Source: CAWKKW01 sp963850345
GTDB taxonomy: Bacteria; Acidobacteriota; Terriglobia; Terriglobales; Acidobacteriaceae
Reading direction: 5' to 3'
Assembly: GCA_963850345.1 (NCBI GenBank)
Contig: CAWKKW010000005.1
Coordinates: 930,001-994,000 of the forward strand
Length of the DNA: 64,000 nucleotides
Below are positions 10,401 to 18,237 of the stretch, in pieces (position 1 is the stretch's first letter; each line of letters opens with the position of its first letter). A program made the translations under genes and the position numbers. The notes below the pieces were generated by a model that saw nothing but the letters and a program-made list of their open reading frames with translations, was not told the DNA's origin and made no database searches.

Positions 10401-10650
10401 CAGTGGGAACCACCTGCTGCGCACCAGGCTGATTACTTTCAGAGTAGGTGGGCACCTTTTGGCCGTTGAGCTCAGGCGCAGCCGGATGGGTGGAAGGAGT
10501 GTTGGGTGGTGGTGAAGCGACCTGGGCCTGCAAGGGAGGGCGGCCGAGCGCGGCGAAGACCAGGGCCACGGCGCACCACCGGAGTCGATTGGCGAACCCA
10601 CGTCGAATTGGAACCAATCGGGCCTCGTACCTAGGAGCAGAGACGCGCAT
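7402..10650 (-). CDS. bamA: BamA/TamA-family outer-membrane assembly protein with about seven POTRA repeats
   Basis: A protein of about 1082 residues from the chosen ATG at 10650. A signal peptide follows a long basic n-region (WCAVALVFAALG core). Successive POTRA-like repeats can be recognised by their G-V/T-V-x-G-L/N strands: VAAIQFKGVD, GTVTITGLKN, GNVDVKGESG, VNVHVMGATI, LSVGVEGNRY, GNLQIFGLNK and NRVLVSGLHY. A 16-strand-type barrel follows, with the conserved RGF loop motif (GGAQSHRGFS) and a C-terminal aromatic end (FFSIGQSF). E. coli BamA has five POTRAs and TamA three. A TTG at 10731 in the same frame would add 27 residues but has no ribosome-binding site and spoils the signal peptide. 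First gene of the operon; its stop overlaps the SurA-like start. Confidence 0.88.
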   Translation of the reverse strand: MRVSAPRYEARLVPIRRGFANRLRWCAVALVFAALGRPPLQAQVASPPPNTPSTHPAAPELNGQKVPTYSESNQPGAQQVVPTATGTTPGLRAWAGLKVAAIQFKGVDAKTLAPLPAQLELQSGDHLDPQKVRQSLRRLYSTGLYQNIDVQGIRTANEVTIIFAGTPRLFIGTVTITGLKNDRLSAQLVRATKLYPGTIFNPNKMEQATILLKQTLEENGYYEAKVTSHPVDDTPNFQVNINFVIEIGSRAKVGNVDVKGESGMSVAKFRSTAKLKTGKRVTRDTVSRALTDLRKNYQKKKRLEANVALESKQYQVPAHHLDYNFNAQQGPVVNVHVMGATISNGAIRRLIPVYEEGAVDEDLLNEGDRNLRDHFQREGYFDARIRHERNIVDPNHSQIDFFVTLGPRHRVLSVGVEGNRYFDKDTLEDRLSVRKAGVIDRHGLFSQALINADVNAISGLYQTNGFTHVKVTPVINDTDETPEGKDTKYADLRVKYAIEEGVQQKIGNLQIFGLNKVPLNTLTPLLNTQVGQPYSPLNLNGDREAILGYYLSHGFDHANLELFQKDGPNDSGLVNVTMKVTEGDQIFINRVLVSGLHYTRPETIRDQILVHANEPLNQTALLDTQRRLYDLTLFNEVNTAVQNPNGEELRKNVLLQFTEARRWDVNYGFGFEAQTGNPNNNCLSIQQLIQLGISTQGYACNPNGNFGVSPRVLLDVTRINFRGRDQSITLRTSYGTLEQRATMIFQAPHFLGNRHFDLSFSGGYTNSQDVTTYSASRTEGSARVTQHVDIPNTVIYEFAYRLVKVNPATIQVAPNQIPLFSEPARIGGPGVTWLRDTRDNPLDAHHGTYNSVQNFFAHGDFGSESNFNRLDMTNSSYYALGKKKDYVFARSTRFGYERSFGSPSQEFIPLPERLYAGGAQSHRGFSINAAGPRDPQTGYPVGGAGAFVNSTEERLPNPQLPFVGNSLGFVLFHDMGNVFTASSDIWPSFLRVSQPHRDTCKNLTPPPATTSGTSTGTCSFNYFSHAVGLGARYRTPIGPVRADFSYNVNPPIFPVIYDYSGQAPHVAQAAHFNFFFSIGQSF

Positions 10651-10761
10651 GCATGGAACTGCGATCTTCGCTTGCTGTGCGCCGTTCTTCCTGCGAGCGC
10701 GAGAATGAGACGAAATGCGGCGGTCGGGCAACGGGTATGTGGGAATTCATCGGCAACTCTC

Positions 10762-10767
10762 TATACT
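10762..10767 (+). promoter_or_regulatory. -10 element TATACT for the ThiF-like gene
   Basis: TATACT lies 20 bp before the ATG at 10788, in the 137 bp between the divergent BamA-like and ThiF-like genes. No good -35 hexamer is seen at the usual spacing. Confidence 0.4.
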
Positions 10768-10787
10768 AATGAGAGACGGACCTATCC

Positions 10788-11819
10788 ATGCAAATGATTG
10801 CTGACGGGATCAAAGAACGATACTCCCGGCAGATTTTGTACCCGGGGATTGGTGTTGAGGGGCAGCGCAAGCTGAACGCTGCGCACGTGGCAGTAGTTGG
10901 CTGTGGGGCCACGGGTGCGGCCGCCGCGGGGCTACTGGCACGCGCCGGAGTGGGAACGCTGACGGTGATCGACCGCGACTTTGTCGAAGAAAGCAATCTG
11001 CAGCGGCAGGTGCTGTTCGACGAGGCAGATGCGGCCGCATCGTTGCCCAAAGCGGAAGCAGCACGACGCAAGATTCAGCTCTTCAATGGGGAGATCCGGG
11101 TGCACGCCCGCATCGCCGACCTGGTGCCTTCGAATATTCACGAACTGCTGGGCGGCGCCGGCCTGATTCTGGATGCAACCGATAACTTCGAAACGCGATA
11201 TCTGCTCAATGACTTTGCCGTCGAACAAGGAAAGCCGTGGATCTACGCCGCTGCCGTAGGCGCATACGCGGTCACGATGAATGTGCTTCCGGGCGAGACA
11301 GCTTGCCTGGCCTGCATCTTTCCCGAGCCGCCCTCAGGGGCGGTGGAGACCTGCGACACCGCGGGCATACTCAATACAGCGGTCAATCTGGCTGCGTCGA
11401 TCGTGGTGACCGAGGCGCTGAAGTACCTGGTCGGCGCGCGCGACCGCATGCGGCGAACGCTGATTTCCTTCGATCTTTGGACCAATGACAGCTCTGAGAT
11501 TGCTACCGGGGCGCCGCGCGGGGGGTGCAGAGTCTGCGGTCAGCGGGACTTTGCGCATCTCCGCGGCGAAGGGCGACCCCATATCACCATGTGCGGGCGA
11601 AACTCTGTGCAGATCCATGAGCATGCGCGGCCGTTGAACTTTGACGAGTTGGAGGCCCGGTTGAGGGCACACGGAGAGGTGCGAAGCAACAGCATGCTGC
11701 TGCGTTTTGTTCGAGGCCAGCATACGATCACTGTCTTTCGCGATGGCCGGGCCATTATTCAGGGCACGACAGATGCAATGGTGGCGAGATCACTCTACGC
11801 GCGTTTCATCGGCTCCTGA
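10788..11819 (+). CDS. ThiF/MoeB-family E1-like adenylyltransferase
   Basis: A 343-residue cytosolic protein of the ubiquitin-activating E1 superfamily. The Rossmann nucleotide loop GCGATG (residues 38-43) is followed by the acidic strand ending VIDRDFVEESNLQRQ and the LDATDNFETR motif, all typical of MoeB/ThiF. Two Cys pairs (CLAC near residue 171 and CRVC near residue 248) form the structural zinc site, and VETCDTAG contains the likely catalytic Cys. Such enzymes adenylate the C-terminal glycine of a small sulfur carrier (MoaD or ThiS) for molybdopterin or thiamine synthesis. A C-terminal extension of about 80 residues ends with FRDGRAIIQGTTDAMVARSL, as seen in stand-alone ThiF-like proteins. 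No carrier protein gene is adjacent, so the pathway is unassigned. Confidence 0.87.
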   Translation: MQMIADGIKERYSRQILYPGIGVEGQRKLNAAHVAVVGCGATGAAAAGLLARAGVGTLTVIDRDFVEESNLQRQVLFDEADAAASLPKAEAARRKIQLFNGEIRVHARIADLVPSNIHELLGGAGLILDATDNFETRYLLNDFAVEQGKPWIYAAAVGAYAVTMNVLPGETACLACIFPEPPSGAVETCDTAGILNTAVNLAASIVVTEALKYLVGARDRMRRTLISFDLWTNDSSEIATGAPRGGCRVCGQRDFAHLRGEGRPHITMCGRNSVQIHEHARPLNFDELEARLRAHGEVRSNSMLLRFVRGQHTITVFRDGRAIIQGTTDAMVARSLYARFIGS

Positions 11820-11936
11820 TTAGAGTCTCGATCCTTGTACCTCGACCCGCCGGGCTAGCCGCAGGCAACCCCGCGCCTGTCTGCGACGTCGTACGAGTTT
11901 GACTCATACTCTCATTGCGTCATCGAGCGAGTTGCC

Positions 11937-12653
11937 ATGGGCTTGACCACTAACCTAAATCGCAGCACATGGAACGGAGTTCTGCAGAATGTGTCTTATG
12001 GTATCGACGAAATGAACGAAGTAAGCGCTGGAACAGCGCAGGTAAAGCCTGTAAATCAACACCTACGCAGAAATCCCCCAATCGCGGGTGAAGCAGAGGC
12101 CATTGCCGCTGCGCAGAATGGGGACGCCCACTCCTTTGAAACTCTGTATGCGCTGCATAAGCGCCGTGTCTATTCGCTGTGCCTGCGGATGCTGGGCAAC
12201 GTGGCGGAAGCGGAAGACCTGACGCAGGAGGCATTCCTGCAGCTTTACCGCAAGATTGGAACGTTTCGCGGGGACTCGGCGTTTTCCACCTGGCTTCACC
12301 GTTTAGCCGTGAACGTGGTGCTGATGCATCTTCGGAAAAAAGGCTTGCCCCAGGTATCACTCGAGGAGACGCTGGAGCCTTCGCAGGAAGATGGACCCCG
12401 CAAAGATATTGGGGCGCGCGACCTGATGCTCTCCGGCTCGATCGACCGCGTTACCCTGGAACGAGCAGTAGAGAATCTTCCCCCAGGCTATCGACTGGTG
12501 TTTGTGCTCCACGACGTAGAGGGCTACGAACACAACGAGATCGCCGAGATGCTGGATTGTTCGATCGGCAACAGCAAGTCGCAACTTCATAAGGCACGCA
12601 TGAAACTCCGCGATCTGCTCCGCACAGGTCAGCGGAAGGAGGCGGCATTATGA
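11937..12653 (+). CDS. ECF sigma factor (RpoE-like, sigma-70 family)
   Basis: A 238-residue sigma factor. Region 2 begins near residue 58 (FETLYALHKRRVYSLCLRML) and includes AEDLTQEAFLQLYRKIGTFR and FSTWLHRLAVNVVLMHLRK; region 4 spans about residues 175-230 (LPPGYRLVFVLHDVEGYEHN, then EIAEMLDCSIGNSKSQLHKA). It directs RNA polymerase to extracytoplasmic-stress promoters. The stop overlaps the next start (ATGA), where a zinc-finger anti-sigma factor is encoded, so this is a classic sigma/anti-sigma pair. The first 45 residues are not conserved, and an internal ATG at 12012 is a possible alternative start; neither has a convincing ribosome-binding site. Confidence 0.9.
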   Translation: MGLTTNLNRSTWNGVLQNVSYGIDEMNEVSAGTAQVKPVNQHLRRNPPIAGEAEAIAAAQNGDAHSFETLYALHKRRVYSLCLRMLGNVAEAEDLTQEAFLQLYRKIGTFRGDSAFSTWLHRLAVNVVLMHLRKKGLPQVSLEETLEPSQEDGPRKDIGARDLMLSGSIDRVTLERAVENLPPGYRLVFVLHDVEGYEHNEIAEMLDCSIGNSKSQLHKARMKLRDLLRTGQRKEAAL

Positions 12654-12934
12654 CCGAAATCCGCGAGATACCGGGGAGAAAGATGGATTGTGCTGAATTT
12701 CAGGATCGCTTGCCCGAACTTTTTGAGTCGGGGAAAGACATCAACTCAGAAGAACATCTGAAGAGTTGCGAGAACTGCGCTGCCCTGGTGCGCGATCTGC
12801 AATACATTGCTTCGCAGGCGAAGTTGCTGCTGCCGATCCAGGATCCGAGGCCAGAGGTTTGGGATTCCATCCGAGAAGCGCTGGAACTTGAGGGCACTTC
12901 GAGAGTCAGCAACATCACCGGCAAGCCGCGCTAG
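12650..12934 (+). CDS. Zinc-finger anti-sigma factor
   Basis: A 94-residue soluble protein with the ZAS zinc-binding motif H-x3-C-x2-C (His36, Cys40, Cys43) and an upstream Cys14, so a four-ligand zinc site is plausible. ZAS proteins bind and hold ECF sigma factors inactive; loss of zinc or disulfide formation can release the sigma factor in redox-sensing members. There is no membrane segment, so this is a cytosolic type. The start overlaps the sigma-factor stop by four bases; an internal ATG at 12683 (MDCAEF) also fits the family N-terminus. A stable hairpin follows the stop. Confidence 0.85.
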   Translation: MTEIREIPGRKMDCAEFQDRLPELFESGKDINSEEHLKSCENCAALVRDLQYIASQAKLLLPIQDPRPEVWDSIREALELEGTSRVSNITGKPR

Positions 12935-12943
12935 GTCCCGTTC

Positions 12944-12980
12944 GCGGAAGGGCGTAGATGCTCACTCGCCCTTCTGCCGC
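12944..12980 (+). terminator. Hairpin after the sigma/anti-sigma operon
   Basis: GCGG-AAGGGCG (12944-12954) pairs with CGCCCTT-ctg-CCGC (12967-12980), a 7 bp core stem extended by 4 bp beyond a small bulge. There is no T run, so it may be a Rho-assisted or transcript-stabilising hairpin. Confidence 0.45.
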
Positions 12981-12985
12981 GTACT

Positions 12986-12991
12986 TATAAT
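12986..12991 (+). promoter_or_regulatory. Consensus -10 element TATAAT before aroK
   Basis: A perfect TATAAT ends 11 bp before the aroK ATG at 13003. Transcription would begin about 5 bases before the start codon, giving a nearly leaderless mRNA. No matching -35 is visible. Confidence 0.5.
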
Positions 12992-13002
12992 GCAAGATAC
13001 GC

Positions 13003-13584
13003 ATGCACCTGAAGCCTGAGTTCGTTGAGAGATACGTCCGGATCGTACTCATGGGTTTTATGGGAGCGGGCAAATCGACGGTCGGAGCCCTGCTCGCCCG
13101 GCGTCTGGGGTGGCGGTTTGTGGACGCAGACGATTGCCTGGCAGCGGAGGCGGGGAAAACCATAGCCGACATCTTCACGAGCGAAGGGGAAGCGGCGTTT
13201 CGCAGTCTGGAATCTGCCGTGGTGCGGGAGCAACTCGCCGCAAACAACGTGGTACTGGCACTCGGAGGAGGAGCGGTGGAGACAGACGACGCGTTCTCGG
13301 CGCTTCAGACTGCTCCAAACACCTTGCTGGTCTTCCTGGATGCGCCTTTATCAACGCTCATTCGCCGCTGCGATGAGCAGAGCGAGGGAGCGGTACGGCC
13401 AGTGCTCAATGACAGAACGGCACTCGAAGCGCGGTGGCAGCGCCGTTTGCCACTGTACCGGCAAGCTCACCTGACCATCCCTACAGAGGGTCTGAAGGCA
13501 GAGGCCGTCTCAGAACAGATTCTTCGTTCAGCGACGGACCTCGATATTCAACGGCCAGGGGAACCGAAAGGCGTGGTTCAATGA
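13003..13584 (+). CDS. aroK: Shikimate kinase
   Basis: A 193-residue P-loop kinase that phosphorylates shikimate at the 3-hydroxyl with ATP, the fifth step of chorismate synthesis. Walker A is GFMGAGKST (residues 18-26). It is followed by the shikimate-binding region (FVDADDCLAAEAG), the Walker-B-like LALGGGAV, and the lid with the conserved Arg (EGAVRPVLNDR). The length is normal for AroK apart from about 15 extra C-terminal residues. The start lies directly after a TATAAT box, and there is no Shine-Dalgarno sequence. The stop overlaps the next ATG (ATGA), coupling it to the AI-2E-type membrane protein. Confidence 0.93.
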   Translation: MHLKPEFVERYVRIVLMGFMGAGKSTVGALLARRLGWRFVDADDCLAAEAGKTIADIFTSEGEAAFRSLESAVVREQLAANNVVLALGGGAVETDDAFSALQTAPNTLLVFLDAPLSTLIRRCDEQSEGAVRPVLNDRTALEARWQRRLPLYRQAHLTIPTEGLKAEAVSEQILRSATDLDIQRPGEPKGVVQ

Positions 13585-14705
13585 ACGGATACCTCACCCC
13601 GCCGGACGAGCGGCGATCCCCTCGCGGAGACGTTGTCTTCACGCTGGGACTGCTGCTGCTGCTCTACGGGGCGTGGCTGGCTCGCGAAGTGTTGATCATG
13701 CTGTACGCGAGCGCCCTGTTCGCGGTCGTTCTCATGCCGGTGGTCCGCGGGATTACCAATCTGCGCATTGGGAAGTGGCAGCCTAGCCGTGCATCGGCGG
13801 TACTGCTGCTGGTGTTCGCCGTCATCCTGTTTTTCGTCTTGTTCTTCACCTTCGCTATGCCTCCGGTGTTGCGGGATGCGCGGGAGTTTGTAGGGGAGCT
13901 GCCAAGTCGCGGCCCGGCTCTGCTGGCACGAGTTAAAGCGCTTCCGCTGATGAGGCGAGTGGATCTCAGCACCCTCGATGCCAAGCTCCAGGACATCGCC
14001 TCACACGCCGCGACCTACGCGTTTATCTCCATCAAGAGCGGCGCCAGCACCCTTTTCGACGTGCTGACCACCATCGTCATCACGGTCTATTTCATGCTCG
14101 AGGGTGAAGAAGCTTACGCGTGGGCGCTGTCGTTTTTCCCGGAAGACCAGCGGGAACGACTGGATCGGACGCTCACCCGGGCCGAGTTTCGCATGGGCAA
14201 ATGGCTCCTCGGACAGGCCGCGCTCATGGCCATTCTGGGACTTTCGAGCACCATCGTCTTTCTGTTCCTTCACGTGCGGTACGCTTACGCGCTGGGCGTG
14301 CTGATGGGCCTCTTCAACCTGATACCGATTATCGGGGCGCTGGTCACGGTTTCGTTGGCCTTGATGGTCGCGGCCATCGACTCCTGGGGCCGGGTGCTGG
14401 GAGTCGCTATCTTCTACGCCATCTACGCGCAGGTGGAGACTTCGTATCTGACGCCGCGCATTATGAAGACGAGCGTGGACCTTGCAGGACTGGCCGTGAT
14501 GGTGTCGTTGCTGCTCGGAGCGGCGCTCGAAGGTGTGGTCGGCGCAATGGTATCCGTGCCGACGGCAGTGCTGGTCGCTGTCCTGCTGGATGAGTACCTG
14601 GTGAAGTCGAAGAAGGTTGAACTGGTGCCGACAGCGGGCACTGGCCCTTTTGATCCGCCGGTGCCTCGCGCAACCGGAAGCTCTGCGACTGCTAGAATAA
14701 AGTAG
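13581..14705 (+). CDS. AI-2E/PerM-family membrane transporter
   Basis: A 374-residue protein from the ATG at 13581 that overlaps the aroK stop; the reading frame is open further upstream, but that stretch lies in aroK. It has about seven or eight hydrophobic segments in the AI-2E pattern: a pair at about residues 20-60, one at 75-95, a soluble helical stretch, then a cluster after residue 210 including the family motif LMGLFNLIPIIGALV. The family includes TqsA (autoinducer-2 export), PerM and Na+/H+ antiporter-like members, so the substrate cannot be named. The C-terminal 30 residues are polar and variable. Confidence 0.85.
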   Translation: MNGYLTPPDERRSPRGDVVFTLGLLLLLYGAWLAREVLIMLYASALFAVVLMPVVRGITNLRIGKWQPSRASAVLLLVFAVILFFVLFFTFAMPPVLRDAREFVGELPSRGPALLARVKALPLMRRVDLSTLDAKLQDIASHAATYAFISIKSGASTLFDVLTTIVITVYFMLEGEEAYAWALSFFPEDQRERLDRTLTRAEFRMGKWLLGQAALMAILGLSSTIVFLFLHVRYAYALGVLMGLFNLIPIIGALVTVSLALMVAAIDSWGRVLGVAIFYAIYAQVETSYLTPRIMKTSVDLAGLAVMVSLLLGAALEGVVGAMVSVPTAVLVAVLLDEYLVKSKKVELVPTAGTGPFDPPVPRATGSSATARIK

Positions 14706-14818
14706 GTCGCGTGGCTGGCAGCAAAGCCGCCGTGCACCCCCTGGACGCCCTGCTGACCAGGAACTCTCAATCCCGCGGATGATGATGCACACAACAGACG
14801 GCAAAGGGCTGTGACGGC

Positions 14819-15829
14819 GTGACACGAAGCGCTGCAGCAGCCGCTAATGTCAACCCAGCGGGCGTTCGCGCCGAGGCCGTCTCGTCTCCTGCGACAGGAT
14901 CGATTCACCTGCACGGGCCAAAGGCGGGAGCCACCGCTACACGCATTGCGGACTACCGCGAGTTATTCAAGGTTCGCGTGACCACCATGGTGGTGATCAC
15001 GGCGTGGGCTGGGTTTTACCTGGGGTCAATGCGATCGGGGATCAGCAGCGTTCAAGTGGGCCTGGTGGATACGTTGCTGGGGATTGCCCTCGTCTCTGCA
15101 GGCTCGAGCGCGCTCAACCAGGCGATCGAGCGCAAGTCGGATGCGAAGATGATTCGCACTTCGGACCGGCCGCTGCCCTCAGGACGAATCTGCCTCGGCC
15201 ACGGAATTCTGCTGGGCATGTTGGCGATTGGAGTGGGAACACTCTGGCTCACCATGCGCACCAACCTGATCACCGGAACCCTGACTCTGCTCACCGCGTT
15301 TACTTACGTGGCGGTCTACACCCCGCTGAAGCGGCATACCACGCTGGCGACCTTCATCGGCGCATTTCCCGGAGCCATGCCACCCCTGATTGGCTGGACA
15401 GCCGCCCGGGGTGTCATCGAATGGCCCGCGGTGGCGCTGTTTGCCATTCTCTTCGTGTGGCAGTTTCCCCACTTCATGGCAATCGCGTGGCTCTACCGCG
15501 AGGACTACGGCCGGGCGGGCATTCGTATGCTGCCGGTGGTGCAGCCGGATGGATGGTCCACGGTACTGGAAGCGATCACGTACGCGGTGCTGATGATTCC
15601 AGTGAGTCTCCTGCCTGTGTATCTGCACATTGCGGGTCAAGCGTATGGGGTCGCGGCGTTGCTGCTCGGGCTTGTGTACCTGGCTTACACGATTCGCTTT
15701 GGTCGCATTACGCGAGCGCGGAGTGTGTTGGAATCGAGAATGTATGCACGAGATCTTCTAAAGGTGAGCGTGATCTACCTGCCACTGCTGCTCACTTTCA
15801 TGATGTTGAATGCCTTAGGAAAGAAGTGA
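14819..15829 (+). CDS. ctaB: Heme O synthase (protoheme IX farnesyltransferase)
   Basis: A 336-residue UbiA-superfamily membrane enzyme with about nine membrane segments. It transfers farnesyl to the 2-vinyl of heme b to make heme O for heme-copper oxidases. The first Asp motif (NQAIERKSDAKMIRTSDRPL) and the second (WLYREDYGRAGIRML) are the CtaB/CyoE forms; YTPLKRHT and GAFPGAMPPLIGW are also typical. The start is a GTG at 14819, because the nearest upstream ATG frame stops at once. The N-terminal 40 residues are a polar, Ala-rich extension. The downstream genes (ABC-2 exporter and a DUF420/CtaM-like protein) suggest a cytochrome oxidase maturation operon. Confidence 0.93.
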   Translation: MTRSAAAAANVNPAGVRAEAVSSPATGSIHLHGPKAGATATRIADYRELFKVRVTTMVVITAWAGFYLGSMRSGISSVQVGLVDTLLGIALVSAGSSALNQAIERKSDAKMIRTSDRPLPSGRICLGHGILLGMLAIGVGTLWLTMRTNLITGTLTLLTAFTYVAVYTPLKRHTTLATFIGAFPGAMPPLIGWTAARGVIEWPAVALFAILFVWQFPHFMAIAWLYREDYGRAGIRMLPVVQPDGWSTVLEAITYAVLMIPVSLLPVYLHIAGQAYGVAALLLGLVYLAYTIRFGRITRARSVLESRMYARDLLKVSVIYLPLLLTFMMLNALGKK

Positions 15830-15834
15830 ACGGA

Positions 15835-16848
15835 ATGCCCTCGCTCAGCGAACAATCCGAGCCGGCCTTGAAGGAGTCTGCCTCACGGCCCACAACCGGC
15901 GCTCCCATCCAACTGGACCGGCTGACTCACAGCTATAGCAGCCGGCTGGCGCTCGACGCTTTGTCCTTTGACGTGCGCCCGGCAGAGATCTTTGGACTGC
16001 TCGGACCGAACGGCAGCGGCAAGACGACCTTATTCCGGATCCTGTCGACGCTGATGGTCCCCACCGGCGGCCAAGCGCGCATTCAAGGTTTCGACGTAGC
16101 CAGCGAACCGAACCGCGTCAGGCAGCAGATCGGGATCGTGTTTCAAGCCCGCAGCCTGGATATCAAACTGCGCGTCGGTGAAAATCTCCGCCACCAAGGC
16201 CACCTGTACGGGCTGAGCGGGTCTCACCTGAAAAGCCGCATCACCGAAGTGCTCAAGCGCGTGGGCCTGAGCGATCGGGTGAATGATGCAGTCGAGACGC
16301 TCTCAGGCGGAATGCAGCGCCGGGTAGAGCTCGCCAAGGGTCTGATTCATTCGCCGTCGATTTTGCTGCTGGACGAGCCCTCAACAGGCCTCGATCCCGG
16401 CGCACGCCGCGATGTCTGGCAGTATCTGAAGACTTTGCGCGATGAAGAAGGCGTGACGGTGCTGGTGACGACGCACCTGATGGAAGAGGCCGAGCACTGT
16501 GAGCGGCTCGCGATTCTCAATGAAGGCAAGCTGGTAGCGCTGGGATCGCCCCTCGAGCTGAAATCAAAGATTGGCGGCGACGTGATCCTGTTTGAGGCGG
16601 CGACACCGGAAGCTGCAGAGCGGCTGGCTGCGCGGATTCGTCAACGCTTTCATGTGGAGCCAACGGTTCTGGACCATTCCGTGCGGCTCGAGCGCGCCGA
16701 AGGACACCGCTTCCTGACGGATGTGGTCGAGGCGTTTCCGGGAGAGATCGAAGGCATCTCGGTAGCCAAGCCGAGCCTTGAGGACGTATTCATTCGCAGC
16801 ACCGGCCATCGCTTCTGGACCGAAATCGCTACCGAGGAGGCACACTGA
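15835..16848 (+). CDS. ABC-2-type exporter ATP-binding protein
   Basis: A 337-residue ATPase from the ATG at 15835, five bases after ctaB; the frame is open upstream but only inside ctaB. Walker A is GLLGPNGSGKTT, the Q-loop FQARSLD, the signature LSGGMQRRVELAKG, Walker B ILLLDEPSTGLDPGAR and the H-loop TTHLMEE: an intact CcmA/DrrA/NodI-type nucleotide-binding domain. The C-terminal 100 residues form the extra domain ending PSLEDVFI, as in DrrA-type proteins. It must work with the membrane subunit encoded directly downstream, whose start overlaps this stop by one base. The position after ctaB suggests export linked to heme or oxidase assembly; the substrate is not shown by the sequence. Confidence 0.9.
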   Translation: MPSLSEQSEPALKESASRPTTGAPIQLDRLTHSYSSRLALDALSFDVRPAEIFGLLGPNGSGKTTLFRILSTLMVPTGGQARIQGFDVASEPNRVRQQIGIVFQARSLDIKLRVGENLRHQGHLYGLSGSHLKSRITEVLKRVGLSDRVNDAVETLSGGMQRRVELAKGLIHSPSILLLDEPSTGLDPGARRDVWQYLKTLRDEEGVTVLVTTHLMEEAEHCERLAILNEGKLVALGSPLELKSKIGGDVILFEAATPEAAERLAARIRQRFHVEPTVLDHSVRLERAEGHRFLTDVVEAFPGEIEGISVAKPSLEDVFIRSTGHRFWTEIATEEAH

Positions 16849-17669
16849 TGGCGACCTTGACTGCGACTGCCCCGCGAGTGAGAAAGATCTCCACTCCGGG
16901 ACTTTGGGTTCCCGCGTATTCGCTTTGGCTGCGCGAGATTGTGCGATTTTATCGGCAGAAGGCCCGCGTGGTGGGCGTGATCGCCTCTCCCCTGCTCTTC
17001 TGGCTGGTGCTGGGCTCCGGGTTCGCGCATTCGTTCCGTTCGAGCAGCAGTTCCGGACCGTACCTGGGCTACTTCTTCCCGGGTTCCGTAGCCATGATCG
17101 TGCTGTTCACCGCGATCTTCAGCATGATGTCGCTGATCCAGGACCGCAACGAAGGCTTCCTGCTGTCGGTGCTGGCCGCGCCGGTAAGTCGCTCGGCCAT
17201 TGTGCTGGGCAAGGTGTTGGGCGGGGCCACGCTGGCTGCAATTCAGGGCGTAGTGTTTCTGGCCTTTCTGCCTCTTGTGGGCGCGCATCCCTCAGTCGCA
17301 ACCATTGCGTTGAGCATCGTCGTGGTCGCGTTGATCAGTTTTGAGCTGACGGCACTCGGCTTCGCAATCGCGTGGCCGATGGATTCGCCGCAGGCCTTTC
17401 ATGCGATCGTGAACCTGATCCTGCTGCCGCTGTGGATGCTCTCCGGAGCGCTCTTTCCCGCCAGCGGAGCCTCGGGATGGCTGCGGCTGATCATGCTGCT
17501 GAATCCGCTCACCTACGGCGTCGATGCGCTGCGGAACGGACTGTTTCCTGCAGAACGCACAACTTTTCCGCTGCCAGTCAACCTGGCGGTAACCGTGGGA
17601 TTCTGCCTGTTGACCTTCGCCGCTTCCTGGGCCATCGTGAACCGCAGAACCAATAAGCCGGCAGCGTAG
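16848..17669 (+). CDS. ABC-2-type exporter permease
   Basis: A 273-residue membrane protein with six hydrophobic segments in the ABC-2 arrangement. Segment 1 is near residues 43-60. The family motif is visible near residues 78-110 (FPGSVAMIVLFTAIFS, then QDRNEGFLLSVLAAPVSRS), and LLPLWMLSGALFPAS lies near residue 195. It forms the membrane channel for the ATPase encoded upstream (TGATG overlap). Relatives export drugs, polysaccharides or heme-related compounds. The neighbouring ctaB and CtaM-like genes make a role in cytochrome oxidase biogenesis reasonable but unproven. Confidence 0.88.
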   Translation: MATLTATAPRVRKISTPGLWVPAYSLWLREIVRFYRQKARVVGVIASPLLFWLVLGSGFAHSFRSSSSSGPYLGYFFPGSVAMIVLFTAIFSMMSLIQDRNEGFLLSVLAAPVSRSAIVLGKVLGGATLAAIQGVVFLAFLPLVGAHPSVATIALSIVVVALISFELTALGFAIAWPMDSPQAFHAIVNLILLPLWMLSGALFPASGASGWLRLIMLLNPLTYGVDALRNGLFPAERTTFPLPVNLAVTVGFCLLTFAASWAIVNRRTNKPAA

Positions 17670-17681
17670 GCGAGGAACGAC

Positions 17682-18227
17682 ATGAGCACGACGCAGGTTG
17701 CGCAATCGAATTACCGGCTCCCGATCGTGGCCATCGTTGGCGTGAGCGCGGCGGCCGTGTTCTTCCTGCTGTGGCTGCTGTATGTGCATCAGGCGCCAGC
17801 CGACTTTGCTATGCGGCTGCGGTTTCTTCCCGCGTTGAACGCGGTTCTAAACGGACTCAGCGCGGCGGCGCTGGTTGTCGGGTTCTCATTTATTCGCCGT
17901 CGCAAGATCGCGGCCCATCGTGCGTCGATGATCACGGCATTTGTCTTCTCCTCGCTGTTTCTGGTGAGTTACATCGTCAACCACGCCATCCACGGAGAGT
18001 CGCATTTCCCAGGGAATGGAGCCGTACGCACCGTCTACCTGCTTATCCTGTTGACGCACGTTCTGCTATCGGTGGTGGCGCTTCCAATGGTGTTGACCAC
18101 GTTCTTCTTTTCGCTCACTGGCAGATTTCCTCAACATCGCAGGATCGCGCGATTCACCTTTCCTATCTGGCTGTACGTGTCGGTGACCGGAGTGGTGGTC
18201 TACGCGATGCTGGCGGCGTGGCGGTAA
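17682..18227 (+). CDS. DUF420 membrane protein, CtaM-like oxidase assembly factor
   Basis: A 181-residue protein with five membrane segments. Conserved His residues of DUF420 are present at the segment ends: AAHRASM, VNHAIHGE, LTHVLLS and QHRRIARFTFPIWLYVS. In Staphylococcus aureus the DUF420 protein CtaM is needed for function of the heme-A-containing aa3-type oxidase. The place 12 bp after the ABC permease and two genes after ctaB supports the same role here. No cytochrome oxidase subunit gene lies in the window, so the target oxidase must be encoded elsewhere. Confidence 0.82.
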   Translation: MSTTQVAQSNYRLPIVAIVGVSAAAVFFLLWLLYVHQAPADFAMRLRFLPALNAVLNGLSAAALVVGFSFIRRRKIAAHRASMITAFVFSSLFLVSYIVNHAIHGESHFPGNGAVRTVYLLILLTHVLLSVVALPMVLTTFFFSLTGRFPQHRRIARFTFPIWLYVSVTGVVVYAMLAAWR

Positions 18228-18237
18228 CGTGCCCTCC

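Noticed and set aside
8629..10515. A 628-codon open frame on the plus strand
   Set aside because: It lies antisense to the BamA-like gene, whose POTRA motifs are unmistakable. Its translation has no recognisable domain and reflects GC-rich third positions.
15004..15834. Upstream extension of the ABC ATPase frame by about 277 codons
   Set aside because: The extension lies entirely in another frame of ctaB. The ATPase homology begins just after the ATG at 15835.
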